64,000 nt of DNA from Telluribacter humicola (GTDB lineage: Bacteria > Bacteroidota > Bacteroidia > Cytophagales > Spirosomataceae): assembly GCF_017355935.1 (NCBI RefSeq), contig NZ_JAFIQT010000003.1, positions 317,450 to 381,449 of the forward strand. The letters are read 5' to 3'. The notes below the pieces were generated by a model, which did no database searches, was not told the DNA's origin, and was given only the letters and a program-made list of their open reading frames with translations. Positions 30,988 to 39,926 of this stretch are shown piece by piece (position 1 is the stretch's first letter; every line of letters starts with the position of its first letter). A program made the position numbers and the translations under genes.

Positions 30988-33900
30988 ATGAAATATCCTT
31001 TACGTACACTAATGGTTACACTCGTCTGGGGTGTAGCCTTTATTTTGCCACAAGTACTAGGCCAGGTCAGTATTAACTATCCTAAAAACCGCGCCGTCTT
31101 TCAGCGGGATAAAAGTAATTCAGCTACTATCTACATAGCGGGCAGCTATACCGAAGCTGCCGACCGGGTAGAGGCCCAGCTGACACCAGTACAGGGAGGA
31201 AACCATTCCGGCTGGATCACCATTCAGAATAATCCCCAGGGAGGACAGTTTTACGGCAGTATGGACTGGTCGGGTGGCTGGTATACGCTGGAGGTACGCA
31301 TGTGGCGCGGGGATCAGCAGGTTGGAAGTGCATCCGTCTCCCGGGTCGGTATCGGAGAGGTATTTATTATAGCAGGCCAGTCAAACGCCCAGGGATACCA
31401 GGGCTACGGAGGCCCCGGGGCGAATGATGATCGTGTCAACACGATTAACTACTACAACAATGATGACCCGGGCAATGACCTCCCCTATCCGGAGTTCAGC
31501 CATCTGGATGCCAACTCATTTATCTCACCCCGTGGTAACTCAGCCTGGTCGTGGGGACGCCTCGGCGACCACCTGGCCAACCGGTTAGGAGTTCCAATCC
31601 TGTTCTACAACGTGGCATGGTATGGCTCCGCCGTCAGAAACTGGCGCGAGAGCATTAATGGGACTGCTTACTCTGTATTTGATGGTGGTCCATTCTCGCC
31701 GGCAGGTATGCCCTATAAAAATCTGAGGCTGGTCATGCAGTACTACGTACCTATCACGGGCATAAGAGGAGTACTCTGGCAACAGGGCGAATCAGATACC
31801 TACGCCAATACCAGCGCATCTTCTTATGCTAATGACCTACGCACTGTCATTGAGCAAAGCCGAAACGAATCCGGCAAGAACCTGTCGTGGGTTATAGCCC
31901 GAACCTCTTATTTCCCATTGGGAGGCGGTACCAGCGCACAGGTTATACAAGGGCAGAATAACGTAGTGGCTTCCGTGCCCAACACCTTCGCTGGCCCGGA
32001 AACTGACAATATCCCCAGCCATCTCCGCAGCGACGGAACCCACTTTGCCAATGAAGGGCTGACCATACTGGGGGATATGTGGAGTAATTCACTGAATGAT
32101 AATTTCTTTAACCGCTCGGAGCCTTACAAAGCACTGCCGCTGCCGAAGGTAACGGTCAGTAACTGTTCTAACGAAAATAATACCCTAACCCTTACGGTAG
32201 AGGGGAACTACTCGTCCATCAACTGGAATACCGGTGCCGGTGACCGCACAATCACCGCAGGCCCCGGCACCTACCGGGTACAGGTGCGGGATGGAGCCGG
32301 AAATATCATACGCACGCCGGAGATCCGAATCCCGGACAATGTTCGGGCCTCTACCCCCAATGTGACCAACGAGGGGAGAAACCCGATCTGTCAGAATGGG
32401 TCAACGGTGCTGTCGGCGAATAGCTCTGGCAAAGTTACATGGAACAATGGTCAGAATGGGGAGCGTATCACAGTAAGTTCGGCCGGTGAGTTCTTCGCAA
32501 CTGTTCAGAACGCCTACGGTTGCCAGGCTACTTCATCACGAACAACCATTACCGTACTTCCGACCCCACCACCAGCTACCCCCAGTATCACGGTGACGGC
32601 TCCTACTACTTTCTGCGAAGGCGGCGAAGTAAAGCTCGTATCAAGTGCCCCCCGGAATACCTGGTCCAACGGCATGGAAGGGAAGGAAGTAGCCATACGT
32701 ACCTCGGGGGAATACCGGGTACGGGCCGTTGATGAGCAGGGGTGTTTTTCGGCGGAGTCTGCTCCTGTGTCCATTGTTGTTAATCCGCTCCCGGCTCAGC
32801 CCGTGGTTTCGCCCAGCAGCAGCACCACCTTCTGCCAGGGAGGTAATGTAACGCTCACCTCCAGCTATCCCAACGGAAATGTGTGGTCTACACAGGCTAC
32901 CTCGCAGGCCATAACCGTAGCCCAGTCGGGCTCCTATACCGTACGGGTCCGTGATGCCAATGGCTGCGAAAACACCTCCCGCCCCGTAGATGTACGGGTA
33001 AATCCACTGCCGGCTGCTCCGGCCATAACGCCTCTGCGCCCTACTACTTTCTGCGAGCGGGACTATACAGTATTACAATCCAGCGAAGCTCATATGTACC
33101 GGTGGAGTACCGGCCAGACAGGTCGTGAGCAGGAAATACGTACTCCCGGCGACTACTCACTTACCATCACCGACATCAACGGCTGTACCTCACCGTCCTC
33201 CGCGGCGGTGAAGGTAGTAGTGAACCCGCTGCCTGCCATCCCTACTATTACGGCGGCTGGCCCTACTACGTTCTGCGCGGATGAAAACGTTACATTGCAG
33301 TCCAGCCCGGCCTTTGGCTATTCGTGGAGCCACGGCGAAAGCAGCAAGGATGTGGCCGTAAATAAAACGGCAGAATACAGCGTACGCGCTAAAAACGAGT
33401 TTGGCTGTCTGTCGGACCCTTCCAACCGGATCGCGGTCAATGCCATGCCTTTGCCTCCCATACCTACCGTGACCGCCCTGGGGCCCACAAGTTTTTGCGA
33501 AGGAGATGAGGTAACCCTAACGGCTGCCGGTATAGGTCCTGTTTCCTGGAATACCGGTGTCGCAGCCCCTTCTATTACCGTTAACCAGACGGGTAACTAC
33601 GCCGCCCGGGTGCAGGGAACCAACGGATGTTTTTCACCCTACACGGCTGCCACCCAGGTACTCGCCAATCCTATTCCGTCGAAGCCGGTGATCCAGCAGG
33701 CTGGTACCTTTAGTCTGGAGGCGGAAAGCCCCATAGAGGCCGAGCGCTACGAGTGGAAACGCGATGGGATAACAATTCAGACCGAAAGTCAGTCACTGAT
33801 CAAGGCCGGCCAGTCCGGTACCTACTCCGTCAGAGGCTTTATTGTCTACAGCCCAACGCTTACCTGTAGTTCAGAAGAGTCAGAGATGTTCCGTTTTGAG

Positions 33901-34161
33901 GTAGATATGAGTACCGGTGGATTCAGCATCTACCCCAATCCGAGTGTGGATGGACGGGTAACGCTGGAAACCCTGCAGGATCTGCAGAATGCCACGGTTC
34001 AGCTATACGACCTGCGAGGAAATCTGGTTCATACCTTTTCGTCACTTTCATTCGAAGAACGTAAAGTGATAGACTTGTCTACCCTGCCTGATGGTGTTTA
34101 TATAGTCCGTATTGAGTCCGGCTCTTTCACCGCTGTACAGAAAGTTATTCTTGCCCATTAA
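30988..34161 (+). CDS. Secreted SASA-type carbohydrate esterase with Ig-like repeats and T9SS domain, copy 1
   Basis: A 1057-residue protein with a signal peptide to about residue 27 (VLGQ). After a small beta domain (29-120) comes an SGNH/SASA esterase domain (about 125-375) with nucleophile Ser in FIIAGQSNAQG, the QGESD block near 266 and the D-x-x-H pair in SDGTHF near 349. Such enzymes deacetylate sialic acid or plant and microbial polysaccharides. About seven Ig-like units follow; six start with a Cys (CQNGSTVL, TTFCEGGEVKL, TTFCQGGNVTL, TTFCERDYTVL, TTFCADENVTL, TSFCEGDEVTL). The protein ends with a type A T9SS sorting domain (FSIYPNPSVDGRVTLET to the end). It is followed by a shorter paralog. 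Its role is probably in glycan use or surface adhesion. Confidence 0.88.
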   Translation: MKYPLRTLMVTLVWGVAFILPQVLGQVSINYPKNRAVFQRDKSNSATIYIAGSYTEAADRVEAQLTPVQGGNHSGWITIQNNPQGGQFYGSMDWSGGWYTLEVRMWRGDQQVGSASVSRVGIGEVFIIAGQSNAQGYQGYGGPGANDDRVNTINYYNNDDPGNDLPYPEFSHLDANSFISPRGNSAWSWGRLGDHLANRLGVPILFYNVAWYGSAVRNWRESINGTAYSVFDGGPFSPAGMPYKNLRLVMQYYVPITGIRGVLWQQGESDTYANTSASSYANDLRTVIEQSRNESGKNLSWVIARTSYFPLGGGTSAQVIQGQNNVVASVPNTFAGPETDNIPSHLRSDGTHFANEGLTILGDMWSNSLNDNFFNRSEPYKALPLPKVTVSNCSNENNTLTLTVEGNYSSINWNTGAGDRTITAGPGTYRVQVRDGAGNIIRTPEIRIPDNVRASTPNVTNEGRNPICQNGSTVLSANSSGKVTWNNGQNGERITVSSAGEFFATVQNAYGCQATSSRTTITVLPTPPPATPSITVTAPTTFCEGGEVKLVSSAPRNTWSNGMEGKEVAIRTSGEYRVRAVDEQGCFSAESAPVSIVVNPLPAQPVVSPSSSTTFCQGGNVTLTSSYPNGNVWSTQATSQAITVAQSGSYTVRVRDANGCENTSRPVDVRVNPLPAAPAITPLRPTTFCERDYTVLQSSEAHMYRWSTGQTGREQEIRTPGDYSLTITDINGCTSPSSAAVKVVVNPLPAIPTITAAGPTTFCADENVTLQSSPAFGYSWSHGESSKDVAVNKTAEYSVRAKNEFGCLSDPSNRIAVNAMPLPPIPTVTALGPTSFCEGDEVTLTAAGIGPVSWNTGVAAPSITVNQTGNYAARVQGTNGCFSPYTAATQVLANPIPSKPVIQQAGTFSLEAESPIEAERYEWKRDGITIQTESQSLIKAGQSGTYSVRGFIVYSPTLTCSSEESEMFRFEVDMSTGGFSIYPNPSVDGRVTLETLQDLQNATVQLYDLRGNLVHTFSSLSFEERKVIDLSTLPDGVYIVRIESGSFTAVQKVILAH

Positions 34162-34223
34162 GGTGTGTGAGTAACTATGTGACTCAAAAAAAAATTTGAT
34201 GTATTATAGCAGAAATAATCTTA

Positions 34224-34231
34224 TAAATTTG
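34224..34231 (+). promoter_or_regulatory. Candidate Bacteroidota -7 element for the second esterase gene
   Basis: TAAATTTG, an exact TAnnTTTG match, 116 bp upstream of the ATG and 3 bp before a long hairpin. The nearest upstream TTG (34196-34198) is 25 bp away, longer than usual. Confidence 0.45.
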
Positions 34232-34234
34232 TAG

Positions 34235-34286
34235 TCGGCTGACGTGTGCTCAATACTGAAATGAGATAGGAGCATACGTCAGCCGA
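34235..34286 (+). promoter_or_regulatory. Long hairpin in the 5' leader of the second esterase gene
   Basis: TCGGCTGACGTGTGCTC (34235-34251) pairs with GAGCATACGTCAGCCGA (34270-34286): 17 bp with one G-T, and an 18-nt loop. A second small hairpin, ACTATC-CT-GATAGT, follows at 34288-34301. There is no T-run, so a simple terminator for the upstream gene is unlikely. It would start near the 5' end of the transcript and may control mRNA stability or translation. Confidence 0.6.
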
Positions 34287-34347
34287 TACTATCCTGATAG
34301 TACTGTAATGATGGTCGGAAGTCTAGTTTTTCTTATTTATCTAGTCA

Positions 34348-36450
34348 ATGCGTAAATCCTCTACTAATCATTTTTTTCTTAAAATCTGGTTCCTGATTGT
34401 TTGTGTTCCCCTGGCGGTTAGCGCCCAGATTAAAATTACCTCCCCTTCTGACCGAGCCATATATCAACGGGATATTAGCGGCCAGACCACCTTTTCGATA
34501 ACAGGTACCTATTCACAACCCATCGACAAGGTAGAAGTAAGGGCTGTACCGGTAGTACCGGGCCAGGGGATAGGTACTGAATGGGCTACTCTTCAGAGTA
34601 ATCCCTCCGGCGGTACTTTTCTGGGTTCACTACGACTGCACGGTGGATGGTATACCCTGGAAGTACGGGGCCTGATGAACGGAGCTTTAGTGGGACGTGA
34701 CGTAGTCCCTCGTATGGGCGTTGGGGAAGTGTTTGTAATCGCGGGACAATCCAACGCGCAGGGCCTGAGAGACTACCCGGGCCCCGGTGCAAAAGATGAT
34801 CGGGTCAACTACATCGTGTACGATAACATTGTTAACTCTCTGTTCGATCCGCCTGCACCCACTTTTGCCCAGCTTACCTCTGAGGCCATTGTTGGTCCTC
34901 ACGGCCAGTCTGCCTGGAACTGGGGAATATTGGGGGATCAGTTAGCACGAAAGTTAAACGTACCCGTCCTATTCATTAATGCTGCCTGGGAAGGAACCTC
35001 GGTACGAAACTGGGCCCAAAGTGCGGCCGACCAACCTACCTACAATGTATACGGCGGTTTTCCGTATCCTCCTCAAATGCCTTATGGTAACCTCCTGCTT
35101 TCTGTCCGGCATTATGCCAATATGCTGGGAGCAAGAGCGGTCCTATGGATGCAGGGCGAGTCAGATACCTATCCGGCTAACATGAGCAAAGCTGAATACC
35201 AGGGCCATTTGCAATTCCTGGTGAATAAGTTGGGAGGAGATATCAATAAAAGGATCATCTGGGTAATCGCCCGAACCTCACGCACGGCTAATAATTTGGG
35301 GGCCTCAATCACCAGCCCGGAAATAATTGCCGCTCAGAATGCCGTACTTAACACGCAGTTTAATGGTACCTACGCCGGCCCGGAAACGGATAATCTGGCG
35401 GTCCCACGGGCGGATGGGGTCCATTTTATTGGAGAAGCAGCTCTTAATACCCTGGCCAACGCCTGGAATAACGTACTGAATACAACATTCTTTTCGACAG
35501 TCACACCGCTGACACCGGCTGCTATTCCTGCTGTTACTACTGCCTGTGCCGCGGACAACAATACCATAAGCCTTACGCTGCCTACCGGCTACTCCTCCTA
35601 TACCTGGAGCACCGGACAGTCTGGCCGTACGATCAATGTATCTTCACCCGGCACCTACCGGGCTACGCTGAAAGATGCCAGCGGCAACGCTATTCTGAGC
35701 CAGAGCGTGACGATCGAAAACTCAGTTAAGCCTGTTAAGCCTACCATTATTCCCGGTGGCGAGCGGCAGGCTTGTGCTGATTCAGGACTTATATTGTCTG
35801 CCTCAGGCGGCACTGACCTGTTTATGTGGAGTAACGGTACGACCGGCCGTACTACCCGCGCCCTTCAGAGTGGCAACTATACCGTACGGGCTCAGAATGT
35901 TTTTGGATGCGTGTCGGAAGTATCGGCTCCAACCAGCCTGACGGTTCGTCCGGCGGTACCACAGCCAACTGTAATCCAGTCAGGACCTTTCAGTATGCAG
36001 GCTACCTTACCCGACCCGGATCTGATGGTAACGTATGAGTGGAAGCGCAATGATCAGGTGCTTACGCCTGGTACCAGTGTCATCAAAACCTTGGAAGACG
36101 GTAACTATATAGCCAGAGCCAAGACAGTATACAACCTGGGCAGCAGCAACCAACTTACCTGCTACTCGGCATTTTCTAATCCGATCACCTATATTCCTTC
36201 CGAGGGTGATGCCATTGTGATCTTCCCCAATCCTGCTCCTAATGGAGTAATCGCCGTCGAAACCAGGGAGGATCTGACCGATGCCGAAGTAGCCATATTT
36301 AATATGAACGGTGCACTGCTCCGGACCCAGAGCTTCCCCACCCTGAACCAGCGCCGCACCATTAATATCAGTACGCTTCCTCCTGGAGCCTACGTAGTGC
36401 GGGTGAGGTCTGCGGGGGTGGATGTCTCCAAAAAGATTATAATAGATTAA
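34348..36450 (+). CDS. Secreted SASA-type carbohydrate esterase with Ig-like units and T9SS domain, copy 2
   Basis: A 700-residue paralog of the preceding gene with the same order: signal peptide (to about residue 28, AVSAQ), beta domain, SASA esterase (FVIAGQSNAQG near 130, QGESD near 270, DGVHF near 356), one glycan-binding-like unit (YSSYTWSTGQSGRTINVSSP), one Cys-type Ig unit (RQACADSGLILSA), a last linker domain and a type A T9SS domain (VIFPNPAPNGVIAVET to the end). It lacks five of the Ig repeats found in copy 1, which accounts for its smaller size. It has its own candidate promoter and a structured leader, so the two esterases may be expressed independently. A terminator follows. Confidence 0.88.
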   Translation: MRKSSTNHFFLKIWFLIVCVPLAVSAQIKITSPSDRAIYQRDISGQTTFSITGTYSQPIDKVEVRAVPVVPGQGIGTEWATLQSNPSGGTFLGSLRLHGGWYTLEVRGLMNGALVGRDVVPRMGVGEVFVIAGQSNAQGLRDYPGPGAKDDRVNYIVYDNIVNSLFDPPAPTFAQLTSEAIVGPHGQSAWNWGILGDQLARKLNVPVLFINAAWEGTSVRNWAQSAADQPTYNVYGGFPYPPQMPYGNLLLSVRHYANMLGARAVLWMQGESDTYPANMSKAEYQGHLQFLVNKLGGDINKRIIWVIARTSRTANNLGASITSPEIIAAQNAVLNTQFNGTYAGPETDNLAVPRADGVHFIGEAALNTLANAWNNVLNTTFFSTVTPLTPAAIPAVTTACAADNNTISLTLPTGYSSYTWSTGQSGRTINVSSPGTYRATLKDASGNAILSQSVTIENSVKPVKPTIIPGGERQACADSGLILSASGGTDLFMWSNGTTGRTTRALQSGNYTVRAQNVFGCVSEVSAPTSLTVRPAVPQPTVIQSGPFSMQATLPDPDLMVTYEWKRNDQVLTPGTSVIKTLEDGNYIARAKTVYNLGSSNQLTCYSAFSNPITYIPSEGDAIVIFPNPAPNGVIAVETREDLTDAEVAIFNMNGALLRTQSFPTLNQRRTINISTLPPGAYVVRVRSAGVDVSKKIIID

Positions 36451-36468
36451 CTACAATATGCTTAGTTG

Positions 36469-36497
36469 AAGGCTCCTGATATCAGGAGCCTTTTTTT
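36469..36497 (+). terminator. Intrinsic terminator
   Basis: AAGGCTCCTGAT (36469-36480) and ATCAGGAGCCTT (36481-36492) form a hairpin followed by a T-run. It separates the esterase gene from the complex I operon. Confidence 0.92.
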
Positions 36498-36539
36498 GTA
36501 CTTTTTCTGTAAGCAAGACTACGCAACGTATTTGGTTGA

Positions 36540-36547
36540 TAAATTTG
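36540..36547 (+). promoter_or_regulatory. Candidate Bacteroidota -7 element for the nuo operon
   Basis: TAAATTTG, an exact TAnnTTTG match lying between the terminator at 36469 and the nuoA ATG, giving a leader of about 90 nt. The -33 box is not obvious. Confidence 0.5.
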
Positions 36548-36640
36548 CAAATAGTAATTTTACAGCAAGTACTATACTTGCCTTAATAATCGTTAGTAAA
36601 CGTTTCTTATCTAAAATATGTTAAGAAACTAAGAAGAACT

Positions 36641-37015
36641 ATGAATACGACTTATCTCCCTTCCGATTTTTTACCCATAGTGGTACAGCTTGGTCTGGCG
36701 CTGGCATTTATTGTCGGTACGATGATTGTTACCCACCTTATTGGACCCAGCCGTAAGAGCAGTCTTAAGGATGATCCTTTCGAGTGTGGAATCGAAGTAA
36801 AAGGTAATGCCCGTACTCCCATATCCGTGAAGTACTTTCTGGTAGCGATTCTGTTCGTACTGTTTGATGTGGAAGTTATTTTCATGTACCCATGGGCGGT
36901 TAATTTCAGACAACTGGGCATGCTCGGATTTATCGAAATGCTACTGTTCATGGCCTTATTGCTGGCCGGCTTCTACTACATAATCCGTAAGGGTGTACTG
37001 AAGTGGGAAGAATAA
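36641..37015 (+). CDS. nuoA: NADH-quinone oxidoreductase subunit A
   Basis: A 124-residue membrane subunit of complex I with three helices (about 11-33, 62-82 and 92-113). The conserved cytoplasmic loop KSSLKDDPFECGIEVKGNAR and the following FLVAILFVLFDVEVIFMYPW are diagnostic. NuoA lies at the joint between the peripheral and membrane arms and helps form the quinone channel. It is the first gene of the cluster, with a candidate promoter upstream; nuoB starts 41 bp downstream. Confidence 0.97.
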   Translation: MNTTYLPSDFLPIVVQLGLALAFIVGTMIVTHLIGPSRKSSLKDDPFECGIEVKGNARTPISVKYFLVAILFVLFDVEVIFMYPWAVNFRQLGMLGFIEMLLFMALLLAGFYYIIRKGVLKWEE

Positions 37016-37056
37016 CCTGTTTGTTTAATTAGTTGATAATTAAAATCTATAATACT

Positions 37057-37599
37057 ATGAGCTCTGTAAAGATGGTGGAGGCCCCGGATGGATATAGTGG
37101 AGCTGGTTTCTTTGCTACTTCATTAGATGAGGTGATTGGTCTGGCGCGTAGCCACTCGTTGTGGCCGCTGCCTTTTGCCACATCCTGCTGCGGTATTGAA
37201 TTTATGGCGACCATGGGTTCGCATTATGATATATCACGTTTTGGTTCCGAACGCCCCAGCTTCTCGCCCCGCCAGGCTGACCTGCTGATGGTAATGGGTA
37301 CCATTGCCAAGAAGATGGCACCTATTGTAAAGCAGGTATACCTGCAGATGGCCGAGCCCCGCTGGGTAATGGCCGTAGGAGCCTGTGCTTCCAGCGGTGG
37401 TATATTTGATACATACAGCGTACTCCAGGGTATTGACCGGATTATTCCTGTCGATGTATACGTACCTGGCTGTCCGCCGCGCCCCGAACAAATCCTGGAA
37501 GGTCTGATGCAGGTACAGGAGCTGACCCGCAACGAATCGCTGCGTCGTCGCAACTCAGATGAGTACCAACACCTGCTGGAGTCATATAAAATACAATAA
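37057..37599 (+). CDS. nuoB: NADH-quinone oxidoreductase subunit B
   Basis: A 180-residue subunit holding the terminal [4Fe-4S] cluster N2. The ligands are visible: adjacent cysteines in [15 protein letters not shown] in VGACASSGG and C in [12 protein letters not shown] 37057 ([12 protein letters not shown]) is chosen over the ATG at 37033, which lies in AT-rich leader. It passes electrons to quinone at the NuoB/NuoD interface. nuoC starts 6 bp after the stop. Confidence 0.97.
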   Translation: MSSVKMVEAPDGYSGAGFFATSLDEVIGLARSHSLWPLPFATSCCGIEFMATMGSHYDISRFGSERPSFSPRQADLLMVMGTIAKKMAPIVKQVYLQMAEPRWVMAVGACASSGGIFDTYSVLQGIDRIIPVDVYVPGCPPRPEQILEGLMQVQELTRNESLRRRNSDEYQHLLESYKIQ

Positions 37600-37605
37600 C
37601 CCTCT

Positions 37606-38106
37606 ATGCTTAGCAATCAGGAAGTAGCCGAAGAGCTGATCAAGAAGTTCGGCAACGATGTATACGATTTTGAAGATCCTTATGGGCTGCTTACCCTCAC
37701 TACTACCCGGGAGCAGATCATACCAATACTAGAGTACCTGTTTCACCACGACCGTTTCAAGATTAACTTCCTGACGGATATTACCGGAATACATTATCCG
37801 GACAGTCCGGGACAGGAGTTCGCGGTGGTGTACCATGTCCATAGCCTTACTCAGAACTTCCGGGTGAGGCTTAAAGTGTTTCTGGCCGAAGCAGATATTC
37901 ATGTTCCAACGGCTACTCCTGTGTATGCCTCCGCCAACTGGATGGAGCGGGAGACGTACGACTTCTTCGGGATCATTTTTGACGGACATCCTGACCTGAG
38001 ACGTATCCTGAACATAGATGAAATGGATTACTTCCCGATGCGGAAGCAGTACCCGATGGAAGATGCTACGCGTCAGGACAAGATCGACGCGCTCTTTGGC
38101 CGTTAA
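37606..38106 (+). CDS. nuoC: NADH-quinone oxidoreductase subunit C
   Basis: A 166-residue peripheral-arm subunit without cofactors. The family signature WMERETYDFFGIIFDGHPDL followed by RRIL is complete, and the preceding VYHVHSLTQNFRVRLKVFL strand pair is typical. It is a separate gene here and not fused to nuoD as in E. coli. Stop is followed after 28 bp by nuoD. Confidence 0.96.
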   Translation: MLSNQEVAEELIKKFGNDVYDFEDPYGLLTLTTTREQIIPILEYLFHHDRFKINFLTDITGIHYPDSPGQEFAVVYHVHSLTQNFRVRLKVFLAEADIHVPTATPVYASANWMERETYDFFGIIFDGHPDLRRILNIDEMDYFPMRKQYPMEDATRQDKIDALFGR

Positions 38107-38134
38107 TCTCCTACTATCTAACTGAGTAAGTACA

Positions 38135-39364
38135 ATGGCAGATATAGAATTAGTACCTAATAAGAATTTTCCGGCCAAGAACGACCATCCTGATCTGGTA
38201 GGGGAGCTCACCACCCTCAACCTGGGACCTACCCACCCGGCTACCCACGGTATCTTTCAGAACATCCTGCAGATGGACGGAGAGAAGATCGTGTCGGGTG
38301 AGCAGACGATCGGGTATATTCACCGGGCCTTTGAGAAAATAGCTGAGCGTCGTCCGTTCTACCAGATCACTACCCTGACTGACCGGATGAACTACTGTTC
38401 GTCACCGATCAACAACTTCGGCTGGCACATGACCGTAGAGAAGCTGCTGGGTATAGAAGTACCTAAGCGGGCGCAGTACATCCGGGTGATCCTGATGGAG
38501 CTGGCCCGGATCAGCGACCACCTGATCTGTAACGGTATCCTGGGTGTGGATAGCGGAGCTTACTCCGGCTTCCTGTACCTGATGGAGAAGCGGGAAGAGA
38601 TCTACGAAATATACGAAGAAATATGCGGAGCCCGTCTGACAACCAACATGGGTCGTATAGGCGGTATGGAAAGAGATTTTTCCAATGAAGCGCTACGCAA
38701 GATACGGGAGATGCTTAAATCACTGCCGCCGGTATTGAAGGAGTTTGAAAACCTCTTCAACCGGAACCGGATCTTTATGGACCGTACCATTAACGTAGGG
38801 CCTATATCGGCCGAGCGTGCGCTGAGCTACGGATTTACCGGACCTAACTTGCGTGCCGCCGGGGTGGACTACGATGTACGGGTGATGAATCCGTATTCGT
38901 CCTACGAAGACTTTGACTTTATCATTCCGATAGGTCAGAGCGGCGATACCTACGACCGGTTCATGGTACGTAACGAGGAGATGTGGCAGAGTATGAAGAT
39001 TATTGATCAGGCCATGAACAACCTGCCCGAAGGTCCTTTCTTCGCCGACGCCCCTGAGTACTACCTCCCTCCCAAGCAGGAAGTATACCGTAGCATGGAA
39101 GCGCTCATCTACCACTTCAAGATTGTGATGGGTGAAATAGACGCTCCGGTGGGTGAAGTATACCATTCGGTAGAGGGTGGCAACGGAGAGCTGGGCTTCT
39201 ACCTGATCAGTGACGGAGGCCGCACACCATACCGTCTGCACTTCCGTCGTCCGAGCTTTATCTACTACCAGGCATTCCCTGAGATGTGCAAAGGCACGAC
39301 GCTGTCCGATGCCATCCTGATCATGAGTAGTCTGAACGTAATTGCCGGAGAGCTGGACGCGTAA
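38135..39364 (+). CDS. nuoD: NADH-quinone oxidoreductase subunit D
   Basis: A 409-residue 49-kDa-type subunit. Conserved features: LGPTHPATHGIFQNILQMDG (residues 31-50), HRAFEKIAERRPFYQ, the MGRIGGMERDF loop, and the C-terminal DGGRTPYRLHFRRPSF and NVIAGELDA. It forms most of the quinone-binding pocket with NuoB. The first 25 residues are a polar extension with no known role. It lies 28 bp after nuoC and 33 bp before nuoE. Confidence 0.97.
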   Translation: MADIELVPNKNFPAKNDHPDLVGELTTLNLGPTHPATHGIFQNILQMDGEKIVSGEQTIGYIHRAFEKIAERRPFYQITTLTDRMNYCSSPINNFGWHMTVEKLLGIEVPKRAQYIRVILMELARISDHLICNGILGVDSGAYSGFLYLMEKREEIYEIYEEICGARLTTNMGRIGGMERDFSNEALRKIREMLKSLPPVLKEFENLFNRNRIFMDRTINVGPISAERALSYGFTGPNLRAAGVDYDVRVMNPYSSYEDFDFIIPIGQSGDTYDRFMVRNEEMWQSMKIIDQAMNNLPEGPFFADAPEYYLPPKQEVYRSMEALIYHFKIVMGEIDAPVGEVYHSVEGGNGELGFYLISDGGRTPYRLHFRRPSFIYYQAFPEMCKGTTLSDAILIMSSLNVIAGELDA

Positions 39365-39397
39365 ATTAACCATTGGATTCCTTCTCGTAGAAAGATA

Positions 39398-39895
39398 ATG
39401 ACCGAAGCACCTAATACAGTAGCATTTACGCCGGATCGTCTGGCCAAATCAAAGGAAATCATTGCCCGTTATCCCGAAGGCCGCCAGAAATCGGCGCTTC
39501 TGCCCCTCCTGCACCTGGCTCAGGAACAGTGGGGATGGGTAAGCCCGGAGGTGATGGACTACGTAGCCGAACTACTGAGCATACTACCTATTGAGGTATA
39601 CGAGGTAGCTACCTTCTATACCATGTTCCACCTGGATCCCGTCGGAAAACACGTCATCGAATACTGTCGTACCGGTCCCTGCTGCCTGATGGGTGGTGAG
39701 GATGTGTATGGCTACCTCCGCGAAAAGCTGGGAGTGGAAGCCGGACAGACTACGGCCGACGGTAAGTTTACTGTGAAAGAAGTAGAGTGTCTGGCCGCCT
39801 GCGGCTGGGGACCTGTGTTCCAGATTCGGGAGAAGTACTATATGAACCTCACCCGGGAGCGGGTTGATGAGATCATTGACGAGTTAAGCAAATAA
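39398..39895 (+). CDS. nuoE: NADH-quinone oxidoreductase subunit E
   Basis: A 165-residue 24-kDa-type subunit with the four ligands of [2Fe-2S] cluster N1a, in YCRTGPCCLMGG (C-x4-C) and VECLAACGWGP (C-x3-C). The N-terminal helical part has EGRQKSALLPLLHLAQEQWG and YEVATFYTMF. It works with NuoF in the NADH dehydrogenase module. nuoF follows after 31 bp that contain an AAGCTGCTGTAAGCTGCT word repeat. Confidence 0.97.
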   Translation: MTEAPNTVAFTPDRLAKSKEIIARYPEGRQKSALLPLLHLAQEQWGWVSPEVMDYVAELLSILPIEVYEVATFYTMFHLDPVGKHVIEYCRTGPCCLMGGEDVYGYLREKLGVEAGQTTADGKFTVKEVECLAACGWGPVFQIREKYYMNLTRERVDEIIDELSK

Positions 39896-39926
39896 GCTGC
39901 TGTAAGCTGCTATACTATATTGAATA

